From NCBI GenBank assembly GCA_029990175.1, contig JARKIP010000033.1, positions 744,001 through 808,000 of the forward strand: a DNA stretch of 64,000 nucleotides, in the 5' to 3' direction. The stretch is from Petunia secreta (Eukaryota > Streptophyta > Magnoliopsida > Solanales > Solanaceae). Of this stretch, positions 22,740 to 34,330 are shown piece by piece (the stretch's first letter is position 1; each line of letters begins with the position of its first letter). The translations under genes and the position numbers were made by a program. The notes under the pieces were generated by a model that saw nothing but the letters and a program-made list of their open reading frames with translations, had not been told where the DNA came from and did no database searches.

Positions 22740-25552
22740 TAATAATAATAATAGTGTAAAATATCAAAATATAAAATAAATGGGGGGAAAGGGGAGTTTA
22801 TAAAAGTGTCGGCTCAGGTGTATATGAATCCGGTGGAGGTTAGAGACATCGGTATGGCTGGAAACACGCTGGCCGGTCGTGTTGCCATGCCAAGTACCGG
22901 TCCTACCACTCCATCACCGGATCGTTTTGCAATCACGGCTCATACACGTCATCATAGACTTTTTGTTTTGTTTTAGGGATACGGGAATGGGTTGTTCAAG
23001 TGTAGTATCATGTTCAATTTGGTGAAATAGGCCTCAAATAAATAATTATTTTCCTTGGCCATAATTGATATAGCGTCCGTCAATTCATTGTGTGTCCGTC
23101 AATTTCTTGTGTAGGCCTAAAATAAATATGTATTTTCATAGGCCATGTTGCACAATATCTGTCCGAAATCAGTAACATCTCCAGTAACTAGTCCAGTAAT
23201 TTCATAGCTTTGACTGGGTCAACGATAAACTCAAAGAGCTGTGATGTTCGTCGCAAATATTGACTTTTTCACTCAATTTCCAGTAAGGCCACGATAGTGA
23301 TTATTTCCTTCCACGATTTCCCGATCTGCAACATCAACACACAGATCAAGTGCAAATGAAACTAACAAAGATAGCAAACATACACAGCCAAAGGAAAACA
23401 AAATAGAGCAGTCAGCAAGACTGAGTCTCAGTCAAACAGGAGGCGGAGAAACGACGGCCTGGTGGTGTCGCCACCACTCCGACCTCCTTTACCACTCCAA
23501 TTCCCATCTGCCCTAAACAGAGATATTTTGAACAAAACCAGCAATAAATGAGAAAGAGGCAAACGTCGAGAAGCAATAGACAGTAAAACACAATAGATGA
23601 ATCAAAGGAACCATAACAGTCAAGAATAGACGGAGGAGCGACTGTCAATTGGTGACATCGCTGCAACTCCCCAATTCCCCATTCCTACTTCGATCACAAA
23701 ACAACCAGAGACGAAGGAAATCCATGAGCCAAATCTACAACAAACGTTTTAAGGAAAAAAACATAACAATAGCAGTGGAACGACTAAAACTCAGAACAAA
23801 TGTCAAGTTCCAAATCCCAAACCTAGCATCGGAGGAATGACCCACAATGGTGGGTTCGCTGCAATAACAGATGGATCAGTGGAGATAATAAAACGAGAGA
23901 ACATCACGAACGGATCAAGATAAACAATAAAGGAGATAGGAGCGACTGCCGGCCTGATCTCCAGCGAGGAACTCTGGCAGCGTCGCTGCTACCAGTCGTG
24001 CCGTTTCTGAATTTTATATCCCCGTCTCCGATTTGTCAATCCCCCACCCAGATTTCCCTGTTTTGGATTTGATTTGCGGGTGTATGTGTGATGTTTTGTG
24101 TTACACTGATTTGTGGTGTTTTGGTATGGGAGAGATAAACAATGGTGATGGCATGTGAGGAGAGAGGGGAAGGAAATAGGAGGCTGGTAAGGGGTCCGTA
24201 GTTGTGGGTATGCTGTGAATGGAAAGCAAATGGCAAAGGTCTGTCTTTTTGGTGATTTGCATTGTGTATATATGTTTGAAAAATAGGGAAGAAGAAGGAG
24301 AAGGTGGGGTCCATTTGTGTATTTTTTGTGTAGATGATGTACTGATCTTCTGTATCCGTGTCCCTATTTTTTATGTATTGTTGTTCCTTTTGTGTATTGT
24401 GCTGATGTGTAGTTGATGATGATTGTGTGCGTATGGAATTTGTATATGTTGGTGTCTGTGTATATCGAGTGTGGGTAAGAGTGGAGAGGATGAGATGATG
24501 TTTGGGGATGTGTGTGAGGAAGGAGATGACCAGGAGGGGGCAATATTGATTGCCTAATCCTGTATTGATGTTTGGATATGTGTGTATATAGGATTTTTTG
24601 AGATAAAATAGTTGTTGGGGATTGGAAGTAATTGGTGGAATAATTTTAGGGATAGGGAATGTGAAAAGATTAGGAGAGTGATTTTAGGGGAGATGTTTAG
24701 GTAATAAAAGATTGAAAAAGATAATAAAATCAAGGAGAAGATTGGGAGATGTTTTCTTTCAAAATTCAAATAAAAGGAACGTATTTGGTTAAGAAACTGG
24801 TTTAGGTTCGACACGAAATGATTATAGGAATTTAGGAATGACTTAATTTAAAAATAAAGTAGGAAGATAATGAAATTTTAAATACAACTGTGAACGTATC
24901 TAAACGAACATTTGTCTAGGTTCAAGAAAAAGGAGGATTTTAAAATTACGAAAAAAGAAATATTTTTGGAATAAAATAATTATATGAATATTCAAGAGAA
25001 TTTGAACTAAATAATTGGAAGAAAATCGCAATTGATTTCTAACAGAATGGATGTACCGAGACGGACTCTTGTCCTGGTTCGTAGGAAATTTTAACAAAAG
25101 GAGAAGGAAAATAAGCAAATAAAAAATGGAAATTTTCTTTTAAATTGGCCAATATTCAACTTAAAGATGTAAATAAAAATATAGATATACATATTTTATA
25201 AATTGCACAAATAATTATTAAATAAACTCAAATAAAATTATTTAAATATAGGTAATCACAGATAATTACTAATTTGCACAAATAATCATAAATGGAAACA
25301 AATTTGACATGTAGTCTAAATGATGCAATTATGTGACATATTAAAGTGCGCAAATATTCACAGTTTGACAAATAGCCTAAATGATGTAAAATTACATATT
25401 ATAACCACATTTAGGTATGTAATATATAGGTAGGGGATAACGCACGTAGATGCATGATTTCTAATGCACATTTTATACAAATAGCCAAATTGCACCTTTA
25501 AGTTAAATTATAGCCAATTTTAGAAAAAAAGGGACAAAATTAGGTGTCAACA
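21974..25552 (-). repeat. LTR-B, shared by units E1 and E2
   Basis: About 3.58 kb. Sense start TGTTGACACC at 25,552; sense end AAAAATAGGAACA at 21,974. It is very similar to LTR-C over its length, with a few indels. One example is a block near 23,100-23,190 absent from LTR-C; another is near 25,190-25,265. It carries AAT microsatellites, and a relatively GC-rich island at 23,430-24,000 with several related GGAGCGAC...CGCTGC motifs spaced about 200 bp. Small open frames do not persist between LTR copies, so I call none. Confidence 0.8.
22540..22760. repeat. AAT/ATA microsatellite tracts in LTR-B
   Basis: Two runs of AATAAT-type repeats, about 22,544-22,620 and 22,699-22,756. The matching place in LTR-C (about 43,945-44,010) has a shorter, differently arranged tract, as expected for slippage after the LTRs diverged. 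Confidence 0.85.
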
Positions 25553-25575
25553 GCTGCCCCTCTTTGCCCGGGGAT
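25553..25575 (-). other. Polypurine tract of E2
   Basis: The sense strand reads GGGCAAAGAGGGGCAGC immediately before the TGTTGACACC start of LTR-B. The equivalent is present in E1 (19,148) and E4 (57,081), and deleted next to LTR-C. Confidence 0.75.
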
Positions 25576-25881
25576 GAGTGAAAGAGTTTTCGAGCAAAGA
25601 TAGTTGACGGAGTAGCCAATTTTGTCACGACTGGTAGGCAAGATGATTGAAAAGGGCAAATGGGAGTTTTGGAGTGTTTTTGGCCGAACTCCGGTCTCTG
25701 AGTTGCCTACATATCTCGGTTTTCACGAGAATCAGGCCGTGTGTAGTTCTAGAATGGTATGTTGCCTGTGAGATGTTTATGGCGTACGATCTTGGTATGT
25801 ATAGACTAAACTTATCCAAGTATGTAAAGTTTAGATTCATGTGTTCTTTGCCGTTTGGCGGAATAAATGAAGAATGAAGCA

Positions 25882-26731
25882 AAGGTACCATCGAAGATGA
25901 GATAGCATCGATAAATCGAGCGTGGGAAAAGAGTCTTATAATCATTCTAGTTATAAAAATGTGGCGCGCTACACACCCATAAAGAGGAGTTTATACGTAC
26001 ATAGTTTCCACTTCATCTCGATAAATGAGCAGTCTCGCCTTCAATATTGCTTTGGCGGAGTTGGAAATATTTGCGGAGGGAGTTTTATAAATGCGCACGA
26101 TACAAACAGATGGGCACGATTAAGCACGAAGAAATGCACGATTGACGCTGATAGGCTTGAATAGGCAAAGTAGGCATTAGTTGGAAGGACAAAAAAATGA
26201 CTCCCTAATTTGCAATGAAGGATTAGGCAAATTACTTGTGAGGGCATGAATTGATCGGCTTTTGGGCATGTCAGAATTTGATAGAAAAGGTATTTTGCAG
26301 GTAGGACAAAGGCGTTGTCGAAGTTGAGATAACATCGATAGACCGAGTGTGGTGAAATAGGCTTGTAAACGTCCTAGTTATGAAGATGTGGTGCACGACA
26401 CACCCATAAAGAGGGGTTTACATGGGCACATTTTCCACTATAATTCGATGGAGGAGTCATCTTGGCCTCAACATTGTTTTGAATGAACTGAGTAATATTG
26501 AGGAGTAAAGCACGATGAATATGCACGATTCAAATAGATAGGCACGATTAGGAAGGAATACGGAGCTGGTGCCTAATCAGCGAGGAAAGATTAGGTAGAG
26601 TACTGGTGCGAGTATGGAACTGTAGCTTTGAGTGCTTTGGAATTCGGCAAAATAGGTAGCTCGCAGGTGTAGCAAAAGCATGGTCTGTGGGATCAAGCCT
26701 TTTGAATTGGGTCTTTTGGAATGATGCTTTT
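25882..26731 (-). repeat. Two tandem copies of a 425-bp block in the E2 3' region
   Basis: The block from about 25,882 (CATCGAAGATGAGATAGCAT) recurs at about 26,307 (TTGTCGAAGTTGAGATAACA). Both include the ACACACCCATAAAGAGG motif (25,972 and 26,399) and CACGATT-rich sequence. Unit E3 has a single copy (about 47,038-47,360), so the duplication is specific to E2. Confidence 0.7.
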
Positions 26732-27239
26732 AGGTATATTTGAGGCTTTGCAGTTTCATAATTGGTAGTGATTTTGGGAGTAGGTGTGAGAGTATGGCGC
26801 AAGGATTCGTCGAGAGATCGAGGAGTCCCTACAGCAACATCAAGATAAATGCAATTTGAGATAAAAAAAATAGAGATAAAGTAAGCTTCCCTGTTGTGTT
26901 GAGCTCTGGTCCTCTTTCAAGTGCTCAGTGCTAGGGAATGTGTGTGTCTCCTCTGGGGGATATCCATTTGCTAAATGCTTCTCGTCAGGAGGTAGTTGCT
27001 TTATCGTGCTGAACTGTTGTTGTATTATCTTCCCAGTGTGACACCGGATTGTATGTCCATTTCTTTTCGTCCTTTAAATGTGTGCTTGTCATGTCGGGCT
27101 GTATACTCCTTTTGTATTGAGTTGTGTATATCTTCATACAGGGTTGCCTATCATTCTTTCATCTTGGTTGCGCACCCTTTGTCATGTTGTCCTTTCACCG
27201 GGCTGTCTACTCTTTGTCATGTTGTCCTTTCAACGAGCT

Positions 27240-28195
27240 ATCTACCTCCCAGGCTGTCTTCCTGTTACAATGTCAAAATTTGCATCGGGCTATGTACCCT
27301 CCGCGGTGTCAGTTTTGACATCGGGATGTGTACCCTCCGTCGATGCATCGGGCTGTGTACCCTCAACCGACGCTTCGGGCTGTGTACCCTCAACCGACGC
27401 TTCGGGTTGTGTACTCTTAGCAAATCAACCGACGCTTCGGGTTGTGTACTCTTAGCAAATTTAAATGTAGATCGATAACGGGCTGTGTACCCTCAATCGA
27501 CGCTTCGGGCTGTGTAACCTCAGCAAATTTAAATTCAAATCGATATCGGGTTGTGTACCCTCAATTAATGCTTTGGGTTGTGTACCCTCAGCAAGTTTAA
27601 ATGAAAAATCGATATCGGGCTGTGTACCCTCAATCGAGGCTTCGGGTTGTGTACCCTCAGCAAATTTAAATGAAAAATCGATATCAGGTTGTGTACCCTC
27701 AATCGACGCTTCGGGCTGTGTACCCTCAGCAAATTTAAATGCAGATCGATATCGGGCTGTGTACCCTCAATCGATGCTTCGGGCTGTGTACCCTCAGTAA
27801 ATTTAAATGACAAATCTATATCGGGCTGTGTACCCTCAATCGACGCTTCGGACTATGTATCCTCAGTAAATTTAAATGACAAATCGATATCAGGCTGTGT
27901 ACCCTCAATCGATGCTTCGGACTATGTATCCTCAGCAAATTTAAATGACAAATCGATATCGGGCTATGTAACCTCAATCGACGCTTCAGGCTGTGTACCC
28001 TCAGCAAGATTTAAATGCAAATCGATATCAGGCTGTGTACCCTCAACCGACGCTTCGGGCTGTGTACCCTCAGCTAATTTAAATGACAAATCAATATCGG
28101 GCTGTGTACCCTCAATCGACGCTTCAGACTGTGTACCCTCAGCAAATTTAAACGACAAAATTCAACATCGGGCTGTGTACCCTCAGTCGATGCAT
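27240..28195 (-). repeat. 69-bp tandem array in the E2 3' region
   Basis: About a dozen tandem units, each a dimer of two related halves containing CGGGCTGTGTACCCTCA, joined by CGACGCTT and AGCAAATTTAAATGACAAATC. The unit is near 69 bp, a multiple of three, so several frames stay open on both strands for up to about 170 codons. These are repeat artefacts, not genes. The array sits between ORF and polypurine tract, like the arrays of E3 and E4, but its sequence is unrelated to theirs. Confidence 0.9.
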
Positions 28196-29850
28196 CAAGA
28201 GTGAGGTGCAACAAGTAGAATACTATTGTCATGTCATGTGATGTGCTAAGGAGGCTATCATATTGCTGTTGTAAGGACTTTTCTCGAAATTTTTTAGGGG
28301 AGCTCAAAAATTTATGCCTCAGTGTCAAGTTTGCATCTTTTGGAATTTTCGAGGGGATCCTCAAAAATTCTGTCCCAGTTTATTTTTTATGACAGATCAC
28401 TGAGAAAAGGTGGTTGCATTGCACCGAACACCAAATGTATTGGCTAGAAGTCTTCATTCGTCTTTTAGTGTGACGATTAGATGTATTGATGACTATGAGT
28501 ATGCGGATATTTTGCATACTCAGACTGGGGTTTGATATTTAAATTTTGCCGGGTTTTGAAGGTTTTCAAAAATATTATTTATTTTAGGTTATGACGGGAT
28601 GTTTTCGTGTTTCGAACCTTTCTTTTCGAAAGTCATGGAGCTAACTTTGATGGATTGGCCTTGGTGAAAAGTGTGTTTGTTGTTTGGGAGTTGCAGTTTC
28701 CCTTTGTTGGTTCTTTGTTATACCACTGTTTTGCTTTGGGTCAATCAGACTTTGAACTTTGTGTTTCAGTGCTGGATGTCTTGCGGTGTCATGGTATGGA
28801 ATGTTTGAGTGTAGATCTTGTCGGGTCGAATTTAGGAATGGGCATCCAGGGAGTAGTTTTTCTGCTGGTTGCAATGTCATTTGATTGGGCTAAAGGAACA
28901 AAGGCGTGAGGTTTTGTCTTTTTATATGTCCATGATTGGGTTGAGCCTGATAAGGTTGTAATTGAAAGTCTTGACAGAAAAGAGGTTGTTTATATGTAAG
29001 TTGGGGTGTAGTATGAGTTTTGTGAGCTCGGTCATATAATGATCGGATTTCTTTGTTGTGACTCTCATATAATGCAGGTTGTACGATATTGGGATTGTCT
29101 GAACGCTCTTGGTGTTATATGCTGGTGGTTCAAAGGACTTAGTTGCAGAGGAAAGTGTTTGCTGCTCGGCTTGCCATTTTGGCTTTTCCGAATGCAGATT
29201 CTTGACCGATTTCAGTGTTCAAGCGCAAGGCAACCCTAACAAAGTGGTGAAATGCGTAAAAGAATGTGGGCATGTTAGCAAAGACTTGAAGCAAAAATGA
29301 CACATGAGCTTAAGAGAAAGCCTAGACCGTGGATGACGGATTAGCGCTTAAATTTAGAGGTTGTAATAGATCGTGTAGATATCACCAGAGATTGCCTAAG
29401 TGCCTTATGTAGCAGTCAAGACAAGGATTTTGGCCAGACGACCGACGCTTATTTAAGCGGGAGGTGAGGAGTTGAATGTCAATGAAAGGTGGTAAAGATG
29501 TTGTGTAAGGAATAGCTTGTGTTGTGTGACAGAGAGGGATGTTGGCTTTTGTCGAACACAGAGACCATGAGTGCACTTGTCATCTTTTCTTGCAAATTTG
29601 TCTGTGATGACGGCTATGTGCCTTTCAAAGAGGTTCTCAATGTCTTTCATACTCATCGACCAACTGCTGCAATATAGTCTTTGCACCAACTTTACTTGTT
29701 GGATAATATCTTATTGCTAAGCCATTGAACTCGATATGGGTTTGCTACGTATCATGCTCATTCTTATATTGTTGTGTCTTATTGTGGTCGTTGTCATGAG
29801 AATTCATATCACCCCAATAAAGCCTTCGGCCAAAATTGCTCTAAGAAGTC
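28196..29850 (-). other. Non-coding 3' region of E2
   Basis: Shared with E3: 28,600-29,300 matches about 49,150-49,830. It includes GAGGGGATC followed by CTGTCCCAGTTTA (about 28,351-28,382), a motif also found in E3 and E4. Short open frames on both strands are not conserved between E2 and E3, so I call no gene. Confidence 0.6.
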
Positions 29851-31004
29851 TATTCGCCTGTGCTTTAACATCAACTTGACCCTTGCTATTGTAAGTGGGT
29901 AAAGATAGACTTCTAAATACTCCAGGGGTCTCTAGGTTTTTCATATAATGATGGTTTTGTCATTGTGTCTTTGCCTTATCTTTTCGAGTTGAATTGGTTT
30001 GCTTGTTTTTGGTTGTTGTGCACAAGGATTTGCTACACCTCTGTCTTTCCAATATTATCTTTCACTGGCCCTTTGAATGCTTGGACGAGTTGGAAAGTGT
30101 TTTGGGTCACAGTCATGTATTGTAAGTGGTGTGGCTATGTAGACAGGTGCAACAAAAATGATCCTTGGATGTTGGTGTCAAAAGGGCTTAAGGCGAGTCA
30201 TGTGTGCCTTCGAGTTTGACTAACATTTTTCTTGCTTTGTCAATTTTATCCATGTTCATAGTGCTTGCTGGAACAGTTGAGGTACTAGGGCAATAAGGCA
30301 GGCAGTCTCCAATCTCTCGAACAATTGAGTATGAGATTCAGCTAGTGGAGTGTAGTTTCTTTTTCGGTCTTTGGTTTGCATCAGGGTGAGGCCTTAGGAG
30401 GGTATGGTAGTGTATTTTCGGTAGTTGAATTCGCCTGTGCTTTAACATCAACTTGACCCTTGCTATTGTAAGTGGGTAAAGATAGACTTCTAAATACTCC
30501 AGGGGTCTCTAGGTTTTTCATATAATGATGGTTTTGTCATTGTGTCTTTGCCTTATCTTTTCGAGTTGAATTGGTTTGCTTGTTTTTGGTTGTTGTGCAC
30601 AAGGATTTGCTACACCTCTGTCTTTCCAATATTATCTTTCACTGGCCCTTTGAATGCTTGGACGAGTTGGAAAGTGTTTTGGGTCACAGTCATGTATTGT
30701 AAGTGGTGTGGCTATGTAGACAGGTGCAACAAAAATGATCCTTGGATGTTGGTGTCAAAAGGGCTTAAGGCGAGTCATGTGTGCCTTCGAGTTTGACTAA
30801 CATTTTTCTTGCTTTGTCAATTTTATCCATGTTCATAGTGCTTGCTGGAACAGTTGAGGTACTAGGGCAATAAGGCAGGCAGTCTCCAATCTCTCGAACA
30901 ATTGAGTATGAGATTCAGCTAGTGGAGTGTAGTTTCTTTTTCGGTCTTTGGTTTGCATCAGGGTGAGGCCTTAGGAGGGTATGGTAGTGTATTTTCGGTA
31001 GTTG
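29851..31004 (-). repeat. Apparently exact 577-bp tandem duplication
   Basis: Copy 1 is 29,851-30,427 and copy 2 is 30,428-31,004; I see no difference between them. An 84-codon plus-strand open frame occurs identically in both (29,965-30,219 and 30,542-30,796), but it is not convincing as a gene. E3 has the related sequence only once (about 50,560-50,840). The duplication is either very recent or an assembly artefact. Confidence 0.9.
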
Positions 31005-31786
31005 GCTTGAGTGTTTTGCTAGTATGGTGGACGGTTTAGTCTGGGATGTGGAATATAGGTCGAATGGGCTGATTGTTGTAAATGGAATATTCAGGTGGTA
31101 TATGAGGGTAAGGATAAAATGGTGGCGTTGTTTGATAGCGGTTGAAGGTAGGGTCTTTAATGGCCATGGAAAAAGAGACTCCATTTTTCTTCTTTTGAAA
31201 AGGCTCACATTTCCAAACTGGATAGCTTTATTAGTAGTTTGTAGTGTAGTGGAGAGAGGAGAGAGCTGGTGGAATTGCTGTGGAAACTTCCTTATTTCGG
31301 AAAATCCCTGACAAGTGCACTTGCTTAACCATTTCTTTTGCCTTGGTATTCAACTCGAGCCAACCTTTGGGTAATAGACTTTTGAGTTTGGTAGGTAAAT
31401 TTATGGACAGTTTGGACATGTGAAAGATTTTAGATATCAGGATTCGTGTATAGAGTAAGGAGAGGAGGTGTCGCGGTAAGAGATTTGAATTTGGAGGAGA
31501 GATTCCTTAGGTAGAAAGAGACTCAGAACAACGGACAAATTCATGCAATGCACACATATCAAATAAAAAATGCATCCTATAATATGAAGGACCGTTTTAC
31601 GCATGATAATTTTGAAAAATGCTTTGTGCCACATGCATCATTTCACTTGCTAACAAAATATGAAGCCTAAAGGACAATATTGCATTTATTGAACTTTTGT
31701 TACATTGGCTGATATTGAAATAATACAAAAGGTGGAAACATCACTAGAAAGTTAGAACATGGCCAGATGAACGTCTTTCAGGCTGA

Positions 31787-32618
31787 TCAATCCTCAGAAG
31801 AGTCTTCTTCTTCTTCGTCTGACCAGTCTTCTTCGGACAAGCTTGCCTCTGATGAGTATCCTTGGAAGATGATATTGTCTGCATCAGTCAAGAGCCGGGA
31901 CATGTCAAATGTGAAGTTCTTCAATATTTTCCAAGCCTTTCTTCCTTTATCCTCTATTCCCTTATTTTCTACAGAGTTCATCCCCTCGCTAGCCCATATG
32001 CCAATAGACTCTATGCGTTTTGTCAGGAGCTCTGCCTTGCTGTGCCATTTGCCTTTATTTTCGTTCTTTGCTTTGACCAAACTTTGCTTCTTTGATATTT
32101 TTCCCTGTGCCCTTACCAGTTGTTTGCGTAACCTTTTGTCCTCAGATTCTAACTCATTAGCATTCATTTTCCTTTTCGTTGTTGCACTTGATTGATTTGC
32201 CCTTGCTATGTCTTTCCTAAGCCAGTCTAGATTGACTTCATCAGAGCCAGCGTCAAACCTGTCTCGTCCAATAGTCTCGGTTCCCATTCGTTGTCTTTCT
32301 TTCCAAAGTTCTAATATCTTGTCTTCGAACGGTATCCCTCCTCCGAGAATATTTGCTTTGAAACTTCTGATGTCTGCAATTTGGGGGTACCGTCTTCTTT
32401 CTCCCTGCTTGTCTAATTGTCCTTAAAGGAGTGTATGGATAAACTCCTCTAAAGCCCACTAAGATGAGAAATGAGTTTTTTTCGGACCGTGTGATTACTG
32501 TTGTGTTGGGAAAGTAATCAAACATCCATTGTATGTTTTCAGATGTCAGTTGACAGAACACGTGGTGCCAACCATTGCGGTTGTTGGTTGGTCCCATTTT
32601 CCAAAAATATTATCCATG
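31787..32618 (-). pseudogene. C-terminal half of the E2 DUF7745-like ORF
   Basis: Continues the ORF broken by the gypsy element at 32,619-32,623. It opens with W-H-H-V-F-C-Q-L-T-S-E-N-I-Q-W-M-F-D-Y-F and V-G-F-R-G-V-Y-P-Y-T-P-L-R, equivalent to the E1 segment near 20,330. After a frameshift around 32,250-32,290 a 166-codon frame (31,787-32,287) encodes a Lys/Glu-rich coiled-coil region. It ends in a strongly acidic, serine-rich tail (S-D-E-E-E-E-D-S-S-E-D). The tail recurs in E3. Its role is unknown; acidic tails often mediate protein or chromatin contacts (inference). Confidence 0.7.
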
Positions 32619-32623
32619 CGGGC

Positions 32624-33450
32624 TGATAAGAATAAAAAACGAAACGCAGAAATAAAGATAAAGAGCGAGACACTACTCGAACTCCCTACGAAGTAACTAT
32701 GGAGAACTCGTTCCATAATACCCTCGTATCGGTGTCAAGGAGGACCTACACTATGCAACTACCCTCGAGTCACACTTGGGACTCGCAAATAGAATGATCG
32801 GGTTTTCGGTTCAAGACTCAACTAGGTTCCACTAGTGAATTCAAGCAACCAAGACAAAGGGTTCTCCAAACAAGAGATAGTTTCTTTTCATCATTCATAA
32901 AATTCAAGGTAGACTAATGTTTGAGGAGGCTAAGTGAAGTATTTATAGGCTTCACTTAGTCATACTAAAAGGTCTAAAATACCCCCAAAGTGGGTTAAAA
33001 CAAATAGGGCCACGCAGGGCTAAAGTTGGAAGTCCAAGACAAAAGTAATTAAAATCCCGCATGTGGGTCTCAGGGGTAGGCGGTCCGCCTAGTAGGGGGA
33101 GGCGGCCGCCTAGCAGCCTTCATCTTCTCTGGATCTGAGGGAGGCGGTCCGCCTAGGTTGGGAGGCGGTCGGCCCTGCAGCCTCCAAGCCTCTGGATTTT
33201 GGGAGGCGCCCCGCCTCAGCTGGGAGGCGCTCCGCCTTGTTCTGGAGCCCCTTGGGGTGTCTCATTTTGGGTCTCTTGAGCCTCTCCAAGTGTCCTAGGG
33301 GATCCTCCATCCACGGCACACCAAAGCATGGTCTTCAAGTTGCTCTCGGGGCCTTCTTCCATACTCTTCCATATCAAGTGAAGATGGGTATCTTGGATCA
33401 ACTTGGCTTGACTCCGAGTGAATGGTCTTGAGGGGGTTTGGGTCTTATCA
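32624..33450 (-). repeat. 3' LTR of the gypsy element
   Basis: 827 bp, the partner of 39,599-40,425. It contains the last 78 codons of the integrase frame (to 33,216) and a cluster of GC-rich dyads of the AGGCGGTCCGCCT type at 33,075-33,237. Confidence 0.95.
33075..33237. repeat. Cluster of AGGCGG-N-CCGCCT dyads in the gypsy LTR
   Basis: Six near-palindromic sites in about 160 bp (variants AGGCGGTCCGCCT, AGGCGGCCGCCT, AGGCGCCCCGCCT and AGGCGCTCCGCCT, plus one decayed). The same cluster is in the 5' LTR at about 40,050-40,213, and another six related sites are in the leader at 38,762-38,923. The surrounding sequence is unremarkable in GC, so these stand out. Confidence 0.85.
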
Positions 33451-34330
33451 TCTTCCCCTTCTTGAGAAGATTTCGTCCTCGAAATCGAAGTGTCATTCAC
33501 GACCTCTTCATCATCATGCACGACCCCTTCATTACCTACATTCAAAGGAACCAAGTCACAAACATTGAAAGTATTAGAAACTTGATACTCACTTGGCAAG
33601 TCGACCACATAGGCATTGTTGTTTATCTTCGAGAGCACTTGGAATGGGCCATCTCCCCGGGGTGCCAACTTCCCTTTCCTAAGGTTTGGAAACCTTTCTC
33701 TACGGAAGTGCACCCACACATAATCACCCTTCTTGAGTTCCACCTTCTTGCGTCCTTTGTTTTTCTTGGAGGCAACCTTAGCATAAGCTTCCTCCAAATT
33801 CTTCTTCGCCTTTGCATGGAGTTCAACCAAAGCCTTGGCTCTAGCTTTACCTTCAAAATTAACAACCATTTCCCTTGGCAAAGGGGTTAGATCAAGGGAA
33901 ATCAAGGGGTTAAATCCATAAACACACTCGAATGGAGTCATGCCTATCATGCTATGCAATGTTCGATTGTAGGCAAACTCCATAAGAGGTAGACGATCAA
34001 TCCAAGTCCCGGCCTTCCCTCGGGTCATGGCTCGAAGAAGAGCTCCCAAGGTTCGGTTTACCACTTCCGTTTGCCCATCGGTTTGGGGGTGGTGGGACGT
34101 GGAGAACAAGAGCTTGGTGCCTAAAGCACCCCATAAACACCTCCAAAAATGACTTAGGAACTTAGTGTCCCTATCACTCACTATGGTTTGAGGCACACCA
34201 TGCAACTTCAAGATATTTTCAATAAACAAAGTTGCCACATGTTGTGCATCATCACATTTCTTGCACGGAATGAAATGAGCCATTTTGGAGAACCTATCCA
34301 CAACAACATAAATGCTATCATGGCCCCCCT
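33216..34330 (-). pseudogene. Gypsy integrase core and C-terminus, out of frame with gag-pol
   Basis: Continues the polyprotein in another frame after a 1-nt loss at 34,324-34,329. It encodes R-F-S-K-M-A-H-F-I-P-C, the catalytic Asp in V-S-D-R-D-T-K-F, H-H-P-Q-T-D-G-Q-T-E-V-V-N-R with the catalytic Glu, and the C-terminal DNA-binding part with G-D-Y-V-W-V-H and S-N-T-F-N-V-C-D-L. It then crosses into the 3' LTR at 33,450, where about 78 codons (P-F-T-R-S-Q-A-K-L ...) are LTR-encoded. Apart from the frameshift it looks undamaged. Confidence 0.9.
33451..33462 (-). other. Polypurine tract of the gypsy element
   Basis: Sense AGAAGGGGAAGA directly before the 3' LTR start TGATAAG. Confidence 0.85.

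Larger units (their letters stand above)
12442..25552 (-). mobile_element. Unit E1: Ogre/Tat-like non-autonomous LTR element with a DUF7745-like ORF
   Basis: Minus-strand unit made of LTR-B (5', 21,974-25,552), leader and PBS, a broken DUF7745-like ORF, a polypurine tract and LTR-A (3', 12,442-19,147). The internal region is only about 2.8 kb and has no gag, protease, RT or integrase. LTR-A and LTR-B are clearly homologous but diverged, so they may not have arisen as one pair. LTR-B is shared with unit E2. LTR-A is enlarged by a Helitron. Confidence 0.65.

Noticed and set aside
27573..28204. Open frames up to about 170 codons on both strands with S-G-C-V-P-S-I-D-A type repeats
   Set aside because: They follow from a 69-bp tandem repeat whose length is a multiple of three; both strands are open and no start context or conservation in E3 or E4 exists.
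28607..28909. 100-codon plus-strand ORF
   Set aside because: The homologous region of E3 (about 49,150-49,440) does not keep the frame, and the element's sense strand is minus.
29965..30796. Identical 84-codon ORFs in tandem
   Set aside because: Identity comes from the 577-bp duplication; the E3 homologue is not open over the same span.
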